DNA of 64,000 nt, from positions 1,178,001-1,242,000 of the forward strand of contig JBLDXI010000002.1 in NCBI GenBank assembly GCA_047495785.1, given 5' to 3'. Below the pieces are notes generated by a model. It ran no database searches. It was given only the letters and a program-made list of their open reading frames with translations, and was not told where the DNA came from. The translations under genes were made by a program, and so were the position numbers. Within the stretch, counting starts at the first letter, position 1. Each line of letters opens with the position of its first letter. Positions 1 through 15,829 of this stretch are shown here, piece by piece. This DNA comes from Lepidodermella squamata. Lineage: Eukaryota; Gastrotricha.

Positions 1-3000
1 TGTGGATAGTGGTAATAATGACGATGATACCTAGGTGTACGGGGCGCGAGAGAGGCAACGTACGAATTTAATTGTAATAAAATGTTGACACAAAGCCATC
101 ATTATCATGTTCGGCGAGCGCGCGTCTCGTGCGCGCTATTTGTGTTGTTCCTGTTTGTTGTTGTCCTAAACACAGCATCACACTTCATCATCATCGTCTT
201 GTTCGCCGACGACGTATCTGCAGAGCTCGGCCCTAAACTGTATGTATATTTATAATCAAAAGTTTTGACGGCCTGACTCCTGTCGCGCGCGTGCGCGTGT
301 GCGCTCATCTTTTGCGCGCGCGCTTCGCGCACTTTTTGAATAATAAATACGCGCGCTTAATTATTCGCGTAAAAATTTGTATACTGCAACATATCTTGCG
401 TTCGACGCGTGTTGACACTGGGCGTTTTGACGGACAGCCCCAACGAAAGAAAGTTGATAAATAATAACAATAATTATTAATGTTAGCAAAACAATAAGCT
501 ACTACCGAAAAATTGCGCGCATGTATCTATCTGATAAATTTAACCGCGCAAAACTGCCGTAATAAACAAGGTTGAGGATTGGTCAATTTTTGCCGAAGCT
601 ACAACGCTGCGAACAATAGCTGCCTGGAGCGCTGGCGATGAACAAGAAGAAGGCGCGGATCAATGGCTACATAACAATAAAAACAACACGACAATTTGGA
701 TACAAAAAGAGAAGATGAGGAAGGCACACAACACAATACACGTGGCATTGATTAAGTTGCCGGCAACTATGAAAAAGGTGCAGTAAACAAACAAATAGCA
801 CACACGAGAAACACGATGAAACACACGTCAAGAGTCAGAAAAACGTTAATAAGTAGGTTGTTGTACGATATATACCTACCTATTCGTTTCCTACAACTAA
901 CACGGGTTAGCAATTTATTATATCGCCCAGTTATTATATAATAGCAATTTTTATAGCCCCCGCGCCCGGCATTAATGCGGAAGAATCAGGAAATAAAGAA
1001 CGAGCCCGGCACGCAACTGACATTTTTACAATCAGGCGTTATGTTAATGATATATTAATTTTCCGAGGAAATATCGCGGTAAATAGCAACATATTGCAAC
1101 TTTCGCAGCATATGTTTCGGCGATTTTTATCGCCGATGAAGTTTGAATTTAAATTGACTAGATAACAAGATAATCGAGGGCGGGGGTTATATTGTGTAGA
1201 GAAGGCTTATTGCGCGCGGCATTTCAATAAAGGTATGTTATTTAAATAATGATGACAAGTGGCAATTGAAAACAGAGAGGTTGGGGTGGATTCTTTTGAG
1301 CGGCTTGCGCAACCATCTGCCGCGCCGCGATTGAAGTCGCACCGCCGGCGTGTGAACGCGCGCTCTTCCTGCTTTCGCGATAGACACTCGTGTGGCCGGA
1401 GTAACAAAACAAAGTTTCGGGAGATACCGATTTCGCTGTATCTATCCGTCCAGGGTGCGAGAGCAGCTTTGAACGCGCCGCTAAATCAGGACGCGCCATC
1501 GCTTGTCAATCAACACCGGCGCGCGCTTCATATTTTGAAAGCAGAGGCGCTAAAATAGTTAGTGGCCATCAAAACAAAATGAATAAACAAAAAACAACAA
1601 TAAAACGTGATCGCATGAAATGAAAAATCCTCCTTAATTTTGTAACATGTGTTGGCATAAGTATTATTCAGGCAACTACGTGTAATTCAGGTGGATTACG
1701 CGTTTGGAATAAATAATGAAGGGGCGAGAGGCCTAAAATCATCTTTTCCGCCCGTCTGCGGTTTTGTAATAATGCGAAAATTTTGCAACAAAAATTAATA
1801 TGCGCGCGAGTTACGACGCCGCGTTTAGGGATAGGTAATCCACGCATCATTTCCGGCGTGTATCATTGACAACGAAGTAAATAATTTTCATCTCGATGAA
1901 CACACCCGTCGCATTGTCATAGAGACATTTCGAACTCGATGGATAGATAAATAAATAAAGCAGCGTCTGGGGCGCAAGAATTCTACAGGGAGGCGGATAC
2001 CTTAATTTTAGAGAGCCGCGACATGTATCATCAGAGGCTAATTTTCACCTAACGGCGGCGCGCGCGTTGCAATAAAGTGCGAAAGCGCGCGATTAAAAGT
2101 TGCCGGCGTTCGCCTCGCTGTCTCCAATTTATCGCAATTGGCAATAGGATATCGCGTGAATTATTATTTATAGGGCAAACACGCCCAGCTCTGTACCGGC
2201 TTCTTGTACCTGCGCGTGTTTAGACAACGCCGTGCACACCGGCGGCGTTCGATACAGAAATTGAGCCGAAAGTTCAAGAAGTGCGCAGATGTAAGCGAGC
2301 GGCGGGCTTCGTGATCGCGATATTACCTCGCGCAGGGCTGGTCACGTTTTTCAAGCTCGCTAACTCGCGATTCTAAGCAAAATTTAATTAACGTTAATGC
2401 GCCAAGTGCGCCACAGCGATACAGGATATGTTCGTACAAACAGTGGTCTCGAAGGTCAATGGTCCGAAATATTTATTATATTGTTGCAGCCGGCCATTAG
2501 CTCATCGACCAGCCATTTATAGGCTAGACGGAGACATTTTCAACTATGGGCTATTACGAAAAAGGGGGCAGATGCTTTTGGGCTGGTGAAACTCGAGCTT
2601 GACCCACTTCTCGCTCGGCTGAATGATGACGATATTATTTGTAATAATAATTATTATAACTGCTAATGAGTATTAAATGCTCAAAAGCACGTGGCCTGCT
2701 TCCGGATTTTAGGCATGCAAAACGGAAGGACGATTTGCATACATATATGAAATCGAAAAATATTTCCTACGCCAAAACTGACCGCAGCGGCTAATAATTT
2801 CGGCTATGATATATTTGCGTCTGGTGCCACCTGTCTAAGCAAACACGGTGTCTCTATTTTGCCGGGCGGTGGTGGTATATAAAATTTTGGTGTGTTGATC
2901 GTCTTGTCACGTTGCGTGCGTATCTAAACACGAGCGCGTCGGCGACCTTAAAATTGCACGGGTCATTTTCTCAAAAACCAAACACGCTTTGGTGTAAAAA

Positions 3001-6000
3001 GCTGAAATAACAATTTTCCCATCGTACGTGCGCGCGATTTCTGTCGAAATAACAACAACACGTGCCTAGATTAGGCCTACCTCCCTCGACTCGTTACGAT
3101 AACGAATGAAATCACACGTATCGCCTATATCCATGTCTCATAAACATAAAGCTGTTTGTCTTTCCCGGTGTATAATACCTACAAGAAATTGAGGCGGATG
3201 TGTGGTGTGGCTATAAAATTGAATTAAGGGCGCGTTAATTTAGCGCACGCGCTTTGAACAACACCGCGCGCCTCTGCGTGACTTGCGGCTTGAGTCGTGT
3301 TGTCAAACCGTCACCGGGCGCACCGTTGGTGTCCAAACTTGTTTTGACACACCCTCACGATTATTGCACGTGGGTGTATCGATGGCATGGGCCGCCGATC
3401 GTTACAGCGATGAGCGGCGAGTTATTGGCCCTCAAAGAAGCTGTTATAGCACGGTCGTGAAGTCAAAATGTTCAAGTGTTCGAAATCGATAGCGAAAATA
3501 TGCTAATTTTGAAGCGATGACGCAACAAGTCGGAAAAATATTCGTAAATAGAAAATAAATAGATCCAGAACTTTTCAATATTCAAAATATTTGAAGTAAA
3601 TTTTCATTCAAAAAACAGAAATTTGCTTTTTAATTCCTGCAACTTGAATTTTTTTTTTAAAAAATCCAGAAAATTGCGCGAATAATTCCGAACAGTCCAA
3701 GCTTTAATTCAGTTATTTTGCCTATCAAATTGGAAAAAATTGAAGAATTTGCGAAAAATAGGAATTCGAAATTATTTAGAAGAACAGGGCAAATTGCTGG
3801 AAATTTCAAAATTCAAGGCGAAAATGAGAAAAGATGCACTTGCTTCTATTGACGTGGGATCGAATAATTTCAACTTGATAATCTTGAAATAGGGAAAAGC
3901 GTAAACAGTGATTATAGTTTCGAAAGGAGAAAAAAAACGATAAATATAAGTGTTGATCGGGTGCTGTGGGATATCATTGTTGAGGCGTTATCAAATTACC
4001 GCGTCAAATCATCCTTGCGGTTGGGTTAAATTGATATCCAGCCGCAGCACTTGTAAAAAATAATAACCATCAATATAGCGGCAAATAATCCGCAACTTGA
4101 GAATAAAACTATAAGTAAGTAGTTTTGACAGCTTCTATCGGCCAATATATTTTTCTCGCTCGTCCTACAAGGTGCTGCGGCGACGACGAAAAATTTTTGC
4201 GTTGCCACGGCGAAAATGTCGATAATGGTGTAAGTAGTCTGGTCGCGTTAAGAAATTGAGCTGAAAACCGTATATCACTGGCGGCCATCGTTAAAAGCCT
4301 GAGAGATGATAGCTGACGGTTTTAATGCACTGTCTGGCGGGTGATAATGGAGTATAGGCCGGTAGTCGGAAATAATAATAATAATAAAGTTAAAAATTGT
4401 CCAGTCAACATTTGCGACAATTTGACGCATGGTGTTCTAATAGAGATGCAGATAGTTATATTGAATTAAGAGGATTTTATTGTGTATACTACGTTACCTC
4501 ATTATTCACTCGACGGTAAAAGTCACAGCGTCGGCCGCCAAAACCTATTCCTTGACAACAGGCAAGTAACAACTTGAGGTAATATTCTAACAAGATTACT
4601 TATTTGTTGGTGGTACCTTTCTTAGTGGTGCCGACACAGCGGCAAACGATGACGACGGCTTGTCAGATCGTATAAACAATATTAGCCAATAGGCTACTTC
4701 ATAATATTGTATAGGCACTACCTATACGCATAATAAAACAAATGAAACAAGACAAGCGCTTGGCTCTGGTCAACATTTTGGCGGCGCGCGCAGAGGGGAT
4801 GGAAGAAAATTGCTTCTGTTATTGTTTTTATTATTGCAACCAAGTGCGATGTGCCCAGCTGTGTGTCTTCAAGTGTGCCGACTACTTGATACATAAGGAC
4901 ATTTCGCTACTAGAGACTACCTTGTTGCATGGGGCATCATCATCTGAGCGCCAAACAAAGTTTCGCTTCAGACACTCTGCGATATAGTAGTAAGGTAGTG
5001 GTACACTAAATAACGCGAATATAATGTGACGTTTGTTATTGTTGCTACTTTGTTGGTTCAAGTGCCGATGTCAAACATCAGGCGTGGTATTACATGTGCG
5101 CCAAAACTTCTTTCTTTTTGCGCGCTGCTATATAGGTAAGTATTTTTAAGGCGGATCCTGCGCGGTGATATACACGCGGAAGGCGACGCTCAAGTAATGT
5201 ACAGGTGGATGATGCCACTCGGATCACGATCATAACACCGCCTAACGCTTGCTGGATGGATGTGCTGAAAACAAGCGACCCTCAGACACGTGGGATAAAT
5301 ATTTTCGCCGCTATATATCGCACAACAAAAAACTTCAACGAATTAAACAAAAGATTTAATATTTTAAGAAATTAATTTTAGATTCTGAAAATTGAAAATA
5401 TTTAGCGAAGATTATTGAATAAATTTGGGTTTGTCCTAAATTTTGGTTTCCAGCTCTAAAGTTGAGACTCCAGAACTAGATCAATTTTTTGTTATCATGC
5501 CTAACAAATATAATATCTTCATATTACGCGTATTTTGCGCTATGAGCGGTCTGTTTATGAGTTATACTTCAGCCTGAAGAGCCATTATCGATTCCAAGTA
5601 TCGATTTTACAAATCAGTGATTTTTCCGATATCAGCCGCCTTGGAACCCAACATCAATAGTTTTTCTACGTAGCTTAGGGCGCCAGGTAGCTAAAACAAA
5701 AATCCTAGGTTCAGGGGGGCATCAGGATCCATAAATAAATGGAAACGCCGAATTTCAAAGAGTGCGACCAAATTTAGTGCCAGGGTGCTTAAATGTAGAG
5801 CTGGAACCTCATTTTTAGCGGTGCAAATATTTGGAGCCAATAAACGTTGCGAGTAAATTCCGAAGATAGGTTAATATTTCAAAGGCCGAAAATCCGAAAA
5901 ATTAAGTAAAATAAGCGAATTTAGGAAATCTAGGAAATTGCAACGACGCGAGTGAAAAATTTGAAGAGAAATATTGAGAGAATAATGAAAAATGTCTTGT

Positions 6001-8536
6001 TTCTCTATAATCCTCCTTAATTCAATAAGATAAAAGGAGGAAAGGAATAAACTAGAATAATTTTATATTGAGTAAGTATATAAACAATAGGAACTATAAG
6101 GAGGCTTTGGGCGGAATCAAAGATCTAGGCAATTGACGCGGCTGGGCAAGCCTTGAGAAAAACGCGCGGATTAAATTAACAAGCGCAACCCGGTGTTATT
6201 AGCGTGAAAGGTAAACCAGAAGCATGAGTATACATATCGCAGAGATGAGGCATGAGGGACGCTTTCGTTCGATCAGCTGCGGGCTAGGTTATAATTAGAC
6301 GCGAGAAGACGCTGCTGAACGCGAACGAATATAATAATTATATCGGACGGAATATTCGCCAATATCTATAATTATAATCAAATTTTGACTGGTGATGTCG
6401 CCGTCTCAACCGGCAAAAATATCGCTCGCTCGCGCGCGCCCGCATGAAATGTGAGGAATTCGGCTGTGATAGCTGATTGTATATGGCTCGCATGTTCAGG
6501 TACAGATGTTAATTGATGTTTGGGCGTGCGCGGCCTCGCGTCAACCCGAGTGCCGAACGTGACAAATCAGACGCGCCGGGAATAAGGCGTCTGGCCTGGA
6601 ATCTTAGTATTGCTTACTCTTACACAGGTATAAGGAGGTGTTAAGATAACAACGTATCGCCTAACGTCTGAGAGCTTGGATCCATTATGGCGTCGCGTAG
6701 GTATTATTTACTAATTTTATTCGCCTTAAATTAATCTAAAATAATTATTAAAAAATCTGGAAAAAAATAATTGGCTCATAAATCGTCACAACGGCTGGTA
6801 TTTACAACTCGCACAACCGGTGTGTCGCATTAAGGTATGCCAACAGGAAATGTTATATTATAGGGTGGCTAACATAAAAATGCCATAAGGAGATTGACAG
6901 ATGACTATAGGTTGTATACCTATCGCGCAACATTTTTGACACCCCACATGCTCGATTGCGCAATATTGGGAGCCAATTTGCTACTACGGCGATATGTAGC
7001 AAATTACTTTACACTGCTATATGATACCTTTTCACAGTTATTTGTCAAATAAATTTTTTATTACTTCTACGCGAAATATTTTCATATTTTTGCACGAAAT
7101 TTTTCATAAAGTCACGAAATAAAGAGTCACACACTCTTGTTATAATATACGGCAGAAAAAAATAATATAACTTAGGTGCAAAATTAAATTATTTAACTAA
7201 AAATTTTATGACACGTGTAAACAAGATCAGTATTAGGTGATTTGGGAAATCAGCCAAAAAAGCTGGATTTGATTAAGTGAAAATATTATTACATGAGACT
7301 ATGATATCATGCGCACAATTTGATAAACAACTGCTCTGTCAACATATCACTAGAGAGCAAAAAAGATGATGGCATTGTTTTTCGTGGCCATAAATACAAA
7401 ACAAAGCCGTTGTCATATATTTTGGCTGCGGATTTTCGCGCGATATTGGACTGGTTATAGTTTATTAACGGGATAACAATCGATGCTGTTGCGCGAGAAA
7501 CGCAAAAAACCGATCCGGGCCCTAATATATCGGAACAAAAAAAATATATTAGGTTCTTCCCGTCTCAGTGTGATGTGACCCGTGTCAGTATAATTTCTCA
7601 ATATTATTATATCTCACGCCTTTTCGGTCATATATATGTCTATCAAACATCAATATATCCAGAATAAACAATGTTTTAATATATTTTTAGCCCATGGCGG
7701 TCGCTGCTGCAAATAATGCTGATAATAATAAAAAACAACAATTAAAAAAGCTGGAAACCAAATATACAATAATGATTCTTCGGCATCTGTCCGTCGGCTA
7801 TCTCATAAATAAAGCAATATTGCTAGTCCATTTTTTTCCACCACCAGCAGCTCTGGTGCACGGCATCTTGAATTCAAGTTTTGTCACGGTTCGGAAATTT
7901 CAACGACACAACAGGTAAATATTGACGAGAAAAATTGTCCTGGAAAAATTAGTTTTTCTTCTGGATCTCGAGTATGCCAGTTGCAGTCTAGACGAACGAG
8001 GAAATTATGAAAAAAAAATCAGATGTTTTATTTAATGCACGGTCAGGTGGGTGAATAAAAACGTAACGGATGGCGTTATTTTGTTCATTATTAGCGCGTG
8101 GATGGAGTTACTTATCGTTTTATTACCCTGCCGATGGAAATTAAATAAAACCTGGTGATATAAAATGTGGTCGTATTTTTTTTTTGTATTTAAAAGTTGT
8201 CTGCAGCAGTCTCGCTGCGATTATTATTCGAAACGTCGCCATACAGGAAATTGAAAAAGATTCCGAGAGAGCTAACCTTTCAATCGACGCACCTGTCATT
8301 AGTTTTCCCCGCATGCCCGGGCTCCCTAACGGCCACCACCGCGTTCGATATCCGACTATAAAAGTGAAAAATATTTCTCGCCTTCAACACCTAGAAATCG
8401 CTCGGTTTCTTTGTTATTTTCTCTCTTTCCCGCTCCACATCCGGGTCGAAAGTGGCTATAATAAACTGCCGTCTCTATTCAGGCTAGAAATTAGGACTGA
8501 TTTTTCAAGTTTTTTTTGTCGCGAAAAACCATCATC
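1..8536. other. Gene-free region upstream of tyrosine hydroxylase
   Basis: No convincing coding exon is visible on either strand over about 8.5 kb. The reading frames present are short, often lack an ATG, and show no recognisable domain. The sequence alternates AT-rich stretches with CG-rich runs (for example around 100-330 and 2040-2110). One interspersed repeat is inserted near 5.42-5.85 kb and is listed separately. Because the region directly precedes tyrosine hydroxylase, it probably holds that gene's promoter and distant control elements. That is inferred from position, and no specific control site is claimed. Confidence 0.5.
5421..5848 (+). mobile_element. Interspersed repeat R1, copy a
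   Basis: This stretch of about 430 bp aligns by eye with 10977-11444 (same orientation) and 17617-18013 (opposite orientation). The shared core runs through an ATCGATTCCAAGTATCGATT block and an ACGTAGCTTAGGG block. The ends are imperfect inverted repeats built on GGTTCCAGCACTAAA and its complement, so it looks like a non-autonomous DNA transposon (MITE). No coding capacity is seen. Confidence 0.7.
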
Positions 8537-10721
<2,185 letters not shown>

Positions 10722-11647
10722 TGAGCGATATTATAATAATTTTTAGCGGAATATTAGTATATATTTTTCCATAATATAGCGCACAATAATTTTTCGTCTA
10801 GTTCCAAAAAATCCGTGATCATTTGCGAACTTTTTGTTGCCGAACTATCTGTTCACTTAGGCTTAAACTTTTAGTCACCTTGTGAACATTTTCTTTAGAG
10901 TACCTATATGGATTCAAGTAAATAGCGGAGTATGGTTGATTTTTGTTTTTTATTACGGTTCGTTCTAACGTTTTATTTGGGTGTGCCAAGTGCGCACCCT
11001 ATATTTAAGGTTCCAGAACTAAATTTGAGACTCCAGCACTAGATTTCCACAAATATGTTTTTTCGAATTTCATGTCTTACCTGGAATCTCAAATTTCTTG
11101 GTATCATGCCTACCCGGTAGATCTTCATATTACGCGTATTTTGGGCTATCAGCGGTCAGTTAAACGAGTTAAACTTCAGCCGGAAGAGCCGATATCGATT
11201 CCAAGTATCGATTTTACAAATCAGTGATTTTTCCGATAACAGCCGTCTTGGAACCCAACATCGATAATTTTTCCACGTAGCTTAGGGCATCAGGTAGCTA
11301 AAATAAAAATCCTAGGTTTAGGGAGGGCATCAGTATCGAACGAAAACGCCGAAATCGCAATGAATCCGAAAAATGTACTGTCAGGAAGCTGAAATTTAGT
11401 GCTGGAACCTCATTTTTAGCTTTGCACATATTTGGGCCCGTTTTATTTTGAGCATTTCGAATTTATTATTTCATTTAAAAGAAAGAAATTATTTAATTAC
11501 AAAGTATGAAATTTATCTAGATTTTCTAGACATCAAGAAAATGGATAAAACTAAATAATCTGAGAAAGAGTTTTCAACTTTGTTAAAACTGAGAATAGGC
11601 GAAGAGCACCGGCTTTTATACACGCATATATAATCGAAAAAATCACA
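10722..11647. other. Intergenic region between TH and the 11.6-kb membrane-protein gene
   Basis: No coding sequence is seen. The TH 3' end is followed by AT-rich sequence with several AATAAT-like motifs. Most of the rest is repeat R1 copy b. Confidence 0.6.
10977..11444 (+). mobile_element. Interspersed repeat R1, copy b
   Basis: This is the best-preserved copy of the repeat also seen at 5.4, 17.6 and 36.1 kb. It starts near a GTGCCAAGTGCGCACC block followed by GGTTCCAGAACTAAATT, and ends with AATTTAGTGCTGGAACC and TTTGCACATATTTGGG. The ends are therefore imperfect inverted repeats of about 40 bp. It is non-coding and most like a MITE. Confidence 0.75.
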
Positions 11648-12411
11648 TCACTGTTGCCGTTCTTTACAGAGATGGGTAACAAGGAAGTATAAAGCAACAC
11701 CTATGACACATACTCCAAATAGGCTGGATACAATGATCAGCGCCACTTCCCACTCGGTGGGCGAATCGAAGCCATAAAACGTTGTATCATCATCGGCAGG
11801 GCCTGAATAATCGTCATTGATGATCGAATCTGAATTCCCGGTGTAACTTGTTGGCCGTATGACAATACTGAAATCGACCCTCATTCTATTGGGATTTCGA
11901 AATTCGAGACGCAGCAAATGTGATGGAATTAAACTGGCATCAATCTTGGGCGGGATTCTCATCTAAAAAATTTTTTTTTTAAATAATCCACCTTAAAATT
12001 TCGAAATTACCTTCATATTTACAACCCAAATTTTTCTCCAATGTTCCCAGCTGTGAAATCTCGTATACATGGTAAAACTGGCCTGAAATACAGCAAAATT
12101 AAAGGATTTTAATTTTTAAAATTTTTTGTTACTGTAGGATCGTCAGCCGACCATCGTTCGAGCCAGTCGATCTCAATAGGTTCAGCAGCCGCAAAGTACA
12201 AATTACACAAATGCATAGCTGTAATACCGTGAGCTGATAGGTGAACTATGTTGTTAAGGTCCAAATGCCGCTCTTGGACGGGATAAAAATTATTCGCCTC
12301 CGTCGACGAGCACCACCAGTTACTCTGCGAAATATCGTTGTCCCAGGCATAGGGGACAGTGCATGAGCAATATTGAGGTAGTAGTACCAATAAAATCACA
12401 CTTAACCGCAT
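11648..12411 (-). CDS. Predicted type I single-pass membrane protein, unrecognised
   Basis: Three exons on the minus strand: 12411-12133, 12082-12011 and 11962-11648, with introns of about 50 bp, encode 221 aa. An N-terminal signal peptide (MRLSVILLVLLPQYCSC) is followed by a Trp- and Cys-containing extracellular part with probable beta strands. A membrane span lies at about residues 183-208 (VALIIVSSLFGVCVIGVALY), and a short basic cytoplasmic tail ends KERQQ. The splice sites fit the local consensus and all exons join in phase. I do not recognise a family. The topology suggests a cell-surface receptor or adhesion-type protein, but no function can be assigned. Confidence 0.65.
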
Positions 12412-13593
12412 TTTATCTAAATAAAATTTGTTGGCTCGTTTTAAGTGATAGTTATCTCTTTAGATACGACACGTTTGAAACAATGGTAGCACGCGAATAT
12501 ACTATGTTTTTCCCAACCTATTTCAGGTAAAAAAGTGCGCACTGAGAATTACAAGTCGAGTTGTTTAATCGCGACACCAGCAGTTAATGTATATAAGGGC
12601 AGTCCACGCTTGGTTTATAAGCTGAAAACCCGCATTTCTATTGAATGAAATATGTTATGCGGTGCGTTATATTAAAGCTTTTTGACGTCGGGTTTTTGTA
12701 TATTACAGCATGTGCGCGTAAAAAGTGCGCGTAAACACGCGCGCTAAATTAACTCTATATGCGCCGAGTAATAATTCCGCGCGCAACCCCGCCCCGAATA
12801 GAAAGCTTTGAAGTGCACCACCCAAAATACACGGCCATATACATCCATAATAGCCAATGGTCATAGCTAAAGTGGACACGGAAATGGGTTTTACGGCAGC
12901 AGAAAAATCAGAACAAAAATGGAATCCATTAAGTGAATACGCAGATCAGGATGCGGAAGCGGCAGAAAATTGCATATAGAGCTAAATTGTTATATTATTA
13001 AATATTCGAATTTAATTGATTGGTTTTATGCCGAGGCGTCGCAGCACTATGCATTTACCCAAATAATGTGAACCAAAAAGTTGCGTGCGATGGAAATTAT
13101 TCATACCCGCAGCAGTGGTCATCTCACGGAAAAAGTATGCACTCGATGCGTAAAAAAACATGCAGAAATTTTGTCATTTTTACGTACACCTTTTATACAG
13201 GAAAAAAGCTGGAAAATGAATGACATTTTCTATATCATCTCAAAATATTTTTTTATCGATATACACAGGATTTTCAGCTCATCTCTGCAGAATTATGCAA
13301 ATTCCTTATATCGAATCCGCTTTTACAATGAGAATTATTATTATGTGAACTTGTCAAGCGTGACCACGGCTTCACTGAAATAAAATCTCAAAAAATAGTA
13401 ATTATTCTGAAAAGGTTAACACGATTTGAGCCGCAAACACACCTACATAAACGGCAATGCAATCCTCTGATGTCGCGAGATGTAATTTAAAAGCCAAGCC
13501 TGCCGACGCGCTTGGTCGCATCCCACTCAGTTACGACAGTCATTATTTAATTCTTCCCCGAGTAATTTTTCGGAATACTTTCCCGAGTAAAAC
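12412..13593. other. Intergenic region before GMD
   Basis: No supported gene. An ATG-started frame of about 97 codons (13090-13383, +) is AT-rich, encodes no known domain and has no similar neighbour, so it is not called. Promoter sequence for the two divergent flanking genes is expected here. Confidence 0.4.
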
Positions 13594-14954
13594 ATGTCTG
13601 CTGCGGCTAAAGTTGCCTTCGTGACAGGTATCAACGGCCAGGATGGCTCGTATCTAGCCGAATTATTGCTCAGCAAGGGCTATATTGTTCATGGGACCTT
13701 ACGCCGTGCGAGTTACTTCAACACAGCCCGAATTTCTCACCTTGCTCAAAACCCGCACGCTCATACCGGTTCGCAGCTGCATCTGCACTATGCTGATTTG
13801 ACGGACAGCGTTTCACTGATTCGTTTGATTTGCGATATCAAGCCCGATGAGGTCTACAATTTAGCCGCGCAGAGCCATGTTAAAGTTTCGTTCGAAGTCC
13901 CGGAGTATACGGTTGATACAGACGCTGTAGGCACCCTGCGAATGCTCGAAGCTATTCGAATTGCCGGTATTGAGAAAAAATGCCGCTTCTACCAGGCGTC
14001 AACCAGCGAGCTGTACGGTTTGGTTCAGGAGAAACCGCAAAGGGAGACTACCCCGTTCTACCCGCGATCACCCTACGGATGCGCGAAGCTGTACGGCTTC
14101 TGGATTACAAAGCACTATCGAGAGGCTTACAATATGTTTGCTGTTAATGGAATTTTATTCAATCACGAATCGCCTAGACGTGGCGAAAATTTCGTTACGA
14201 GGAAAGTCACCCGATCAGTCGCAAAGATCGCTTTAGGACTTCAGGTGAGAATTTCTTTTAAATTATGTTGGTGAATATTTTAATTTTTTCAAATTTTAAT
14301 TTTGAAACTTTTGAATGACATTTTTTGATTAAATGTTTGAACAAAATATTTTATAAAATTTTTCAATTTTCCAATTTTTTGAAACCTCGCAAAATTATTG
14401 AAAATTCAAGTTTTATTCCTAATTTTTTAAATTTCAATTTTTTAATTAATTGATTTTTAATTTGATTTAATTTTAATTTTTTCAAATTTTTCATGTCTCA
14501 TTTTTCACTTGTTTAATTTTTTCAATTTTTTTTTCAGGATTCTCTGGAACTTGGAAATCTCGACGCTATGCGCGACTGGGGTCATGCCCGCGATTACGTC
14601 GAGGCAATGTGGGCCATGTTGAACAAAACCGACGACCCGGAGGATTTTGTCATCGCAACGGGCGAAACTCATTCTGTGCGCGAATTCACCAGCGCGGCTT
14701 TCGCGCGAGTCGGCATTACAATCGAATGGCGCGGCTCGGGCGTGAACGAAATCGGCGTTGACGCTAAAACAGGCGTGACGCGCGTCAGAGTGAGCCCACG
14801 CTTCTTCCGCCCAGCCGAGGTCGACTTCCTGCTCGGCGATGCGACCAAGGCGAAAAATATCTTAGGATGGACGCCGAAAATTACCTTCAAAGCGCTTGTG
14901 GAGGACATGATCGATGCTGATGTTGCGCTTATGAAATCGAACCCGGATGCGTGA
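13594..14954 (+). CDS. GMDS: GDP-mannose 4,6-dehydratase
   Basis: Converts GDP-D-mannose to GDP-4-keto-6-deoxy-D-mannose, the first step of GDP-fucose synthesis in the cytosol. Two exons, 13594-14244 and 14538-14954, encode 355 aa, close to the roughly 370 aa of animal enzymes. The Rossmann nucleotide-binding motif [15 protein letters not shown] lies at residues 11-25. The extended short-chain dehydrogenase catalytic residues are present: T137 and E139 in STSELYG, and Y161 and K165 in YGCAKLY. The [14 protein letters not shown] signature near the start of exon 2 is typical of the family. The single intron is 293 bp and very T-rich. The gene converges on the minus-strand gene ending at 15077. 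Start chosen at the first ATG, which immediately precedes the first Rossmann strand. Confidence 0.95.
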
Positions 14955-15076
14955 CGGGATGCTATTATATCATAGCAATATCACGAAAAAACTTCATATA
15001 TAGTTCGAAAGTTTTGATTAACAATACAGGCTGGGGATGTAGTTAATAAAAATCGCTCTGGATAAAAATTTATTGA

Positions 15077-15829
15077 TCAATATAAAGAAATTGACACAAA
15101 AATGATAGACAACACATTCCAGCTGCATAGGCGATTACATTGATTCGGCACCCCCAGATCAAGCGCTTTCGAGCGAGTAAGCTTTGTTGGATTGTCTTTA
15201 AAAACAGGCTTAATCGTCACTCTTTCAATGACGGGCCTCGTTGTCTTGACTGTTTTCATCACTTTCGTGCTCGATTTCGGCCTTTTCGTTGTTGTAAACG
15301 GTGTTCCGCGGCTTGGCGTGGCAGATACCGTCCGGTGAATCGATTGGTCATGCATCATTTCTTCAGCCAAAGCGTTAAGATCTCGCATGATTTCCTTCTC
15401 CTGCGCCTGGGCTTTGTACTTGTCGACCCATAGGTAAAAGCTGGTAGGTTTCGCGCATAATAATTGAGAATTTACGCCCTCGGGGCACCAGCGTTTGCCA
15501 GCCTTGACTTTTTCGGTGATTTTAGACGATAAATTCAAAATTTTCTGATGGATTGAAGTAGACTGGGCAGCTTCATCGCTATGGTCGTGGTGGTCAGGAG
15601 ACGCAGCTGGGGTTTCGTAGCTGTTTAGTTCCGCTGAACTAGCCGAAATAAATTCAGGATCCGGCGATTTAGCTCCAGAATCTGAAATCGATTTGAAGTA
15701 TTCGACTTTGCTGAACCTTTTGACCGAAGATTCAGCCAATACAATGCCACCTTTCGCAATAATCACCGTCAGTAGGCCAAATACTATAAGAAAGGTTCGA
15801 TGTCGATGAACATTTAGAAAAGGTATCAT
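15077..15829 (-). CDS. Putative membrane-anchored secretory protein, unrecognised
   Basis: A single ATG-started exon of 250 aa. A hydrophobic segment at about residues 10-32 (FLIVFGLLTVIIAKGGIVL) acts as a signal peptide or anchor. A Ser/Asp/His-rich stretch follows, then a short Cys-containing region, then a Thr/Lys/Pro-rich stretch at about residues 165-215 that could be an O-glycosylated stalk. The last 12 residues are hydrophobic, so a GPI signal is possible but the segment is short. The 3' end converges on GMD with about 120 bp between the stop codons. No family is recognised. It is accepted because of length, start codon and topology; splicing may have been missed. Confidence 0.5.
   Translation of the reverse strand: MIPFLNVHRHRTFLIVFGLLTVIIAKGGIVLAESSVKRFSKVEYFKSISDSGAKSPDPEFISASSAELNSYETPAASPDHHDHSDEAAQSTSIHQKILNLSSKITEKVKAGKRWCPEGVNSQLLCAKPTSFYLWVDKYKAQAQEKEIMRDLNALAEEMMHDQSIHRTVSATPSRGTPFTTTKRPKSSTKVMKTVKTTRPVIERVTIKPVFKDNPTKLTRSKALDLGVPNQCNRLCSWNVLSIIFVSISLY

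Noticed and set aside
4742-4987. 81-codon ATG frame in the TH upstream region
   Set aside because: No domain, isolated, and of a length expected by chance in 8.5 kb.
13090-13383. ATG-started frame of about 97 codons upstream of GMD
   Set aside because: AT-rich, no known domain and no supporting context.
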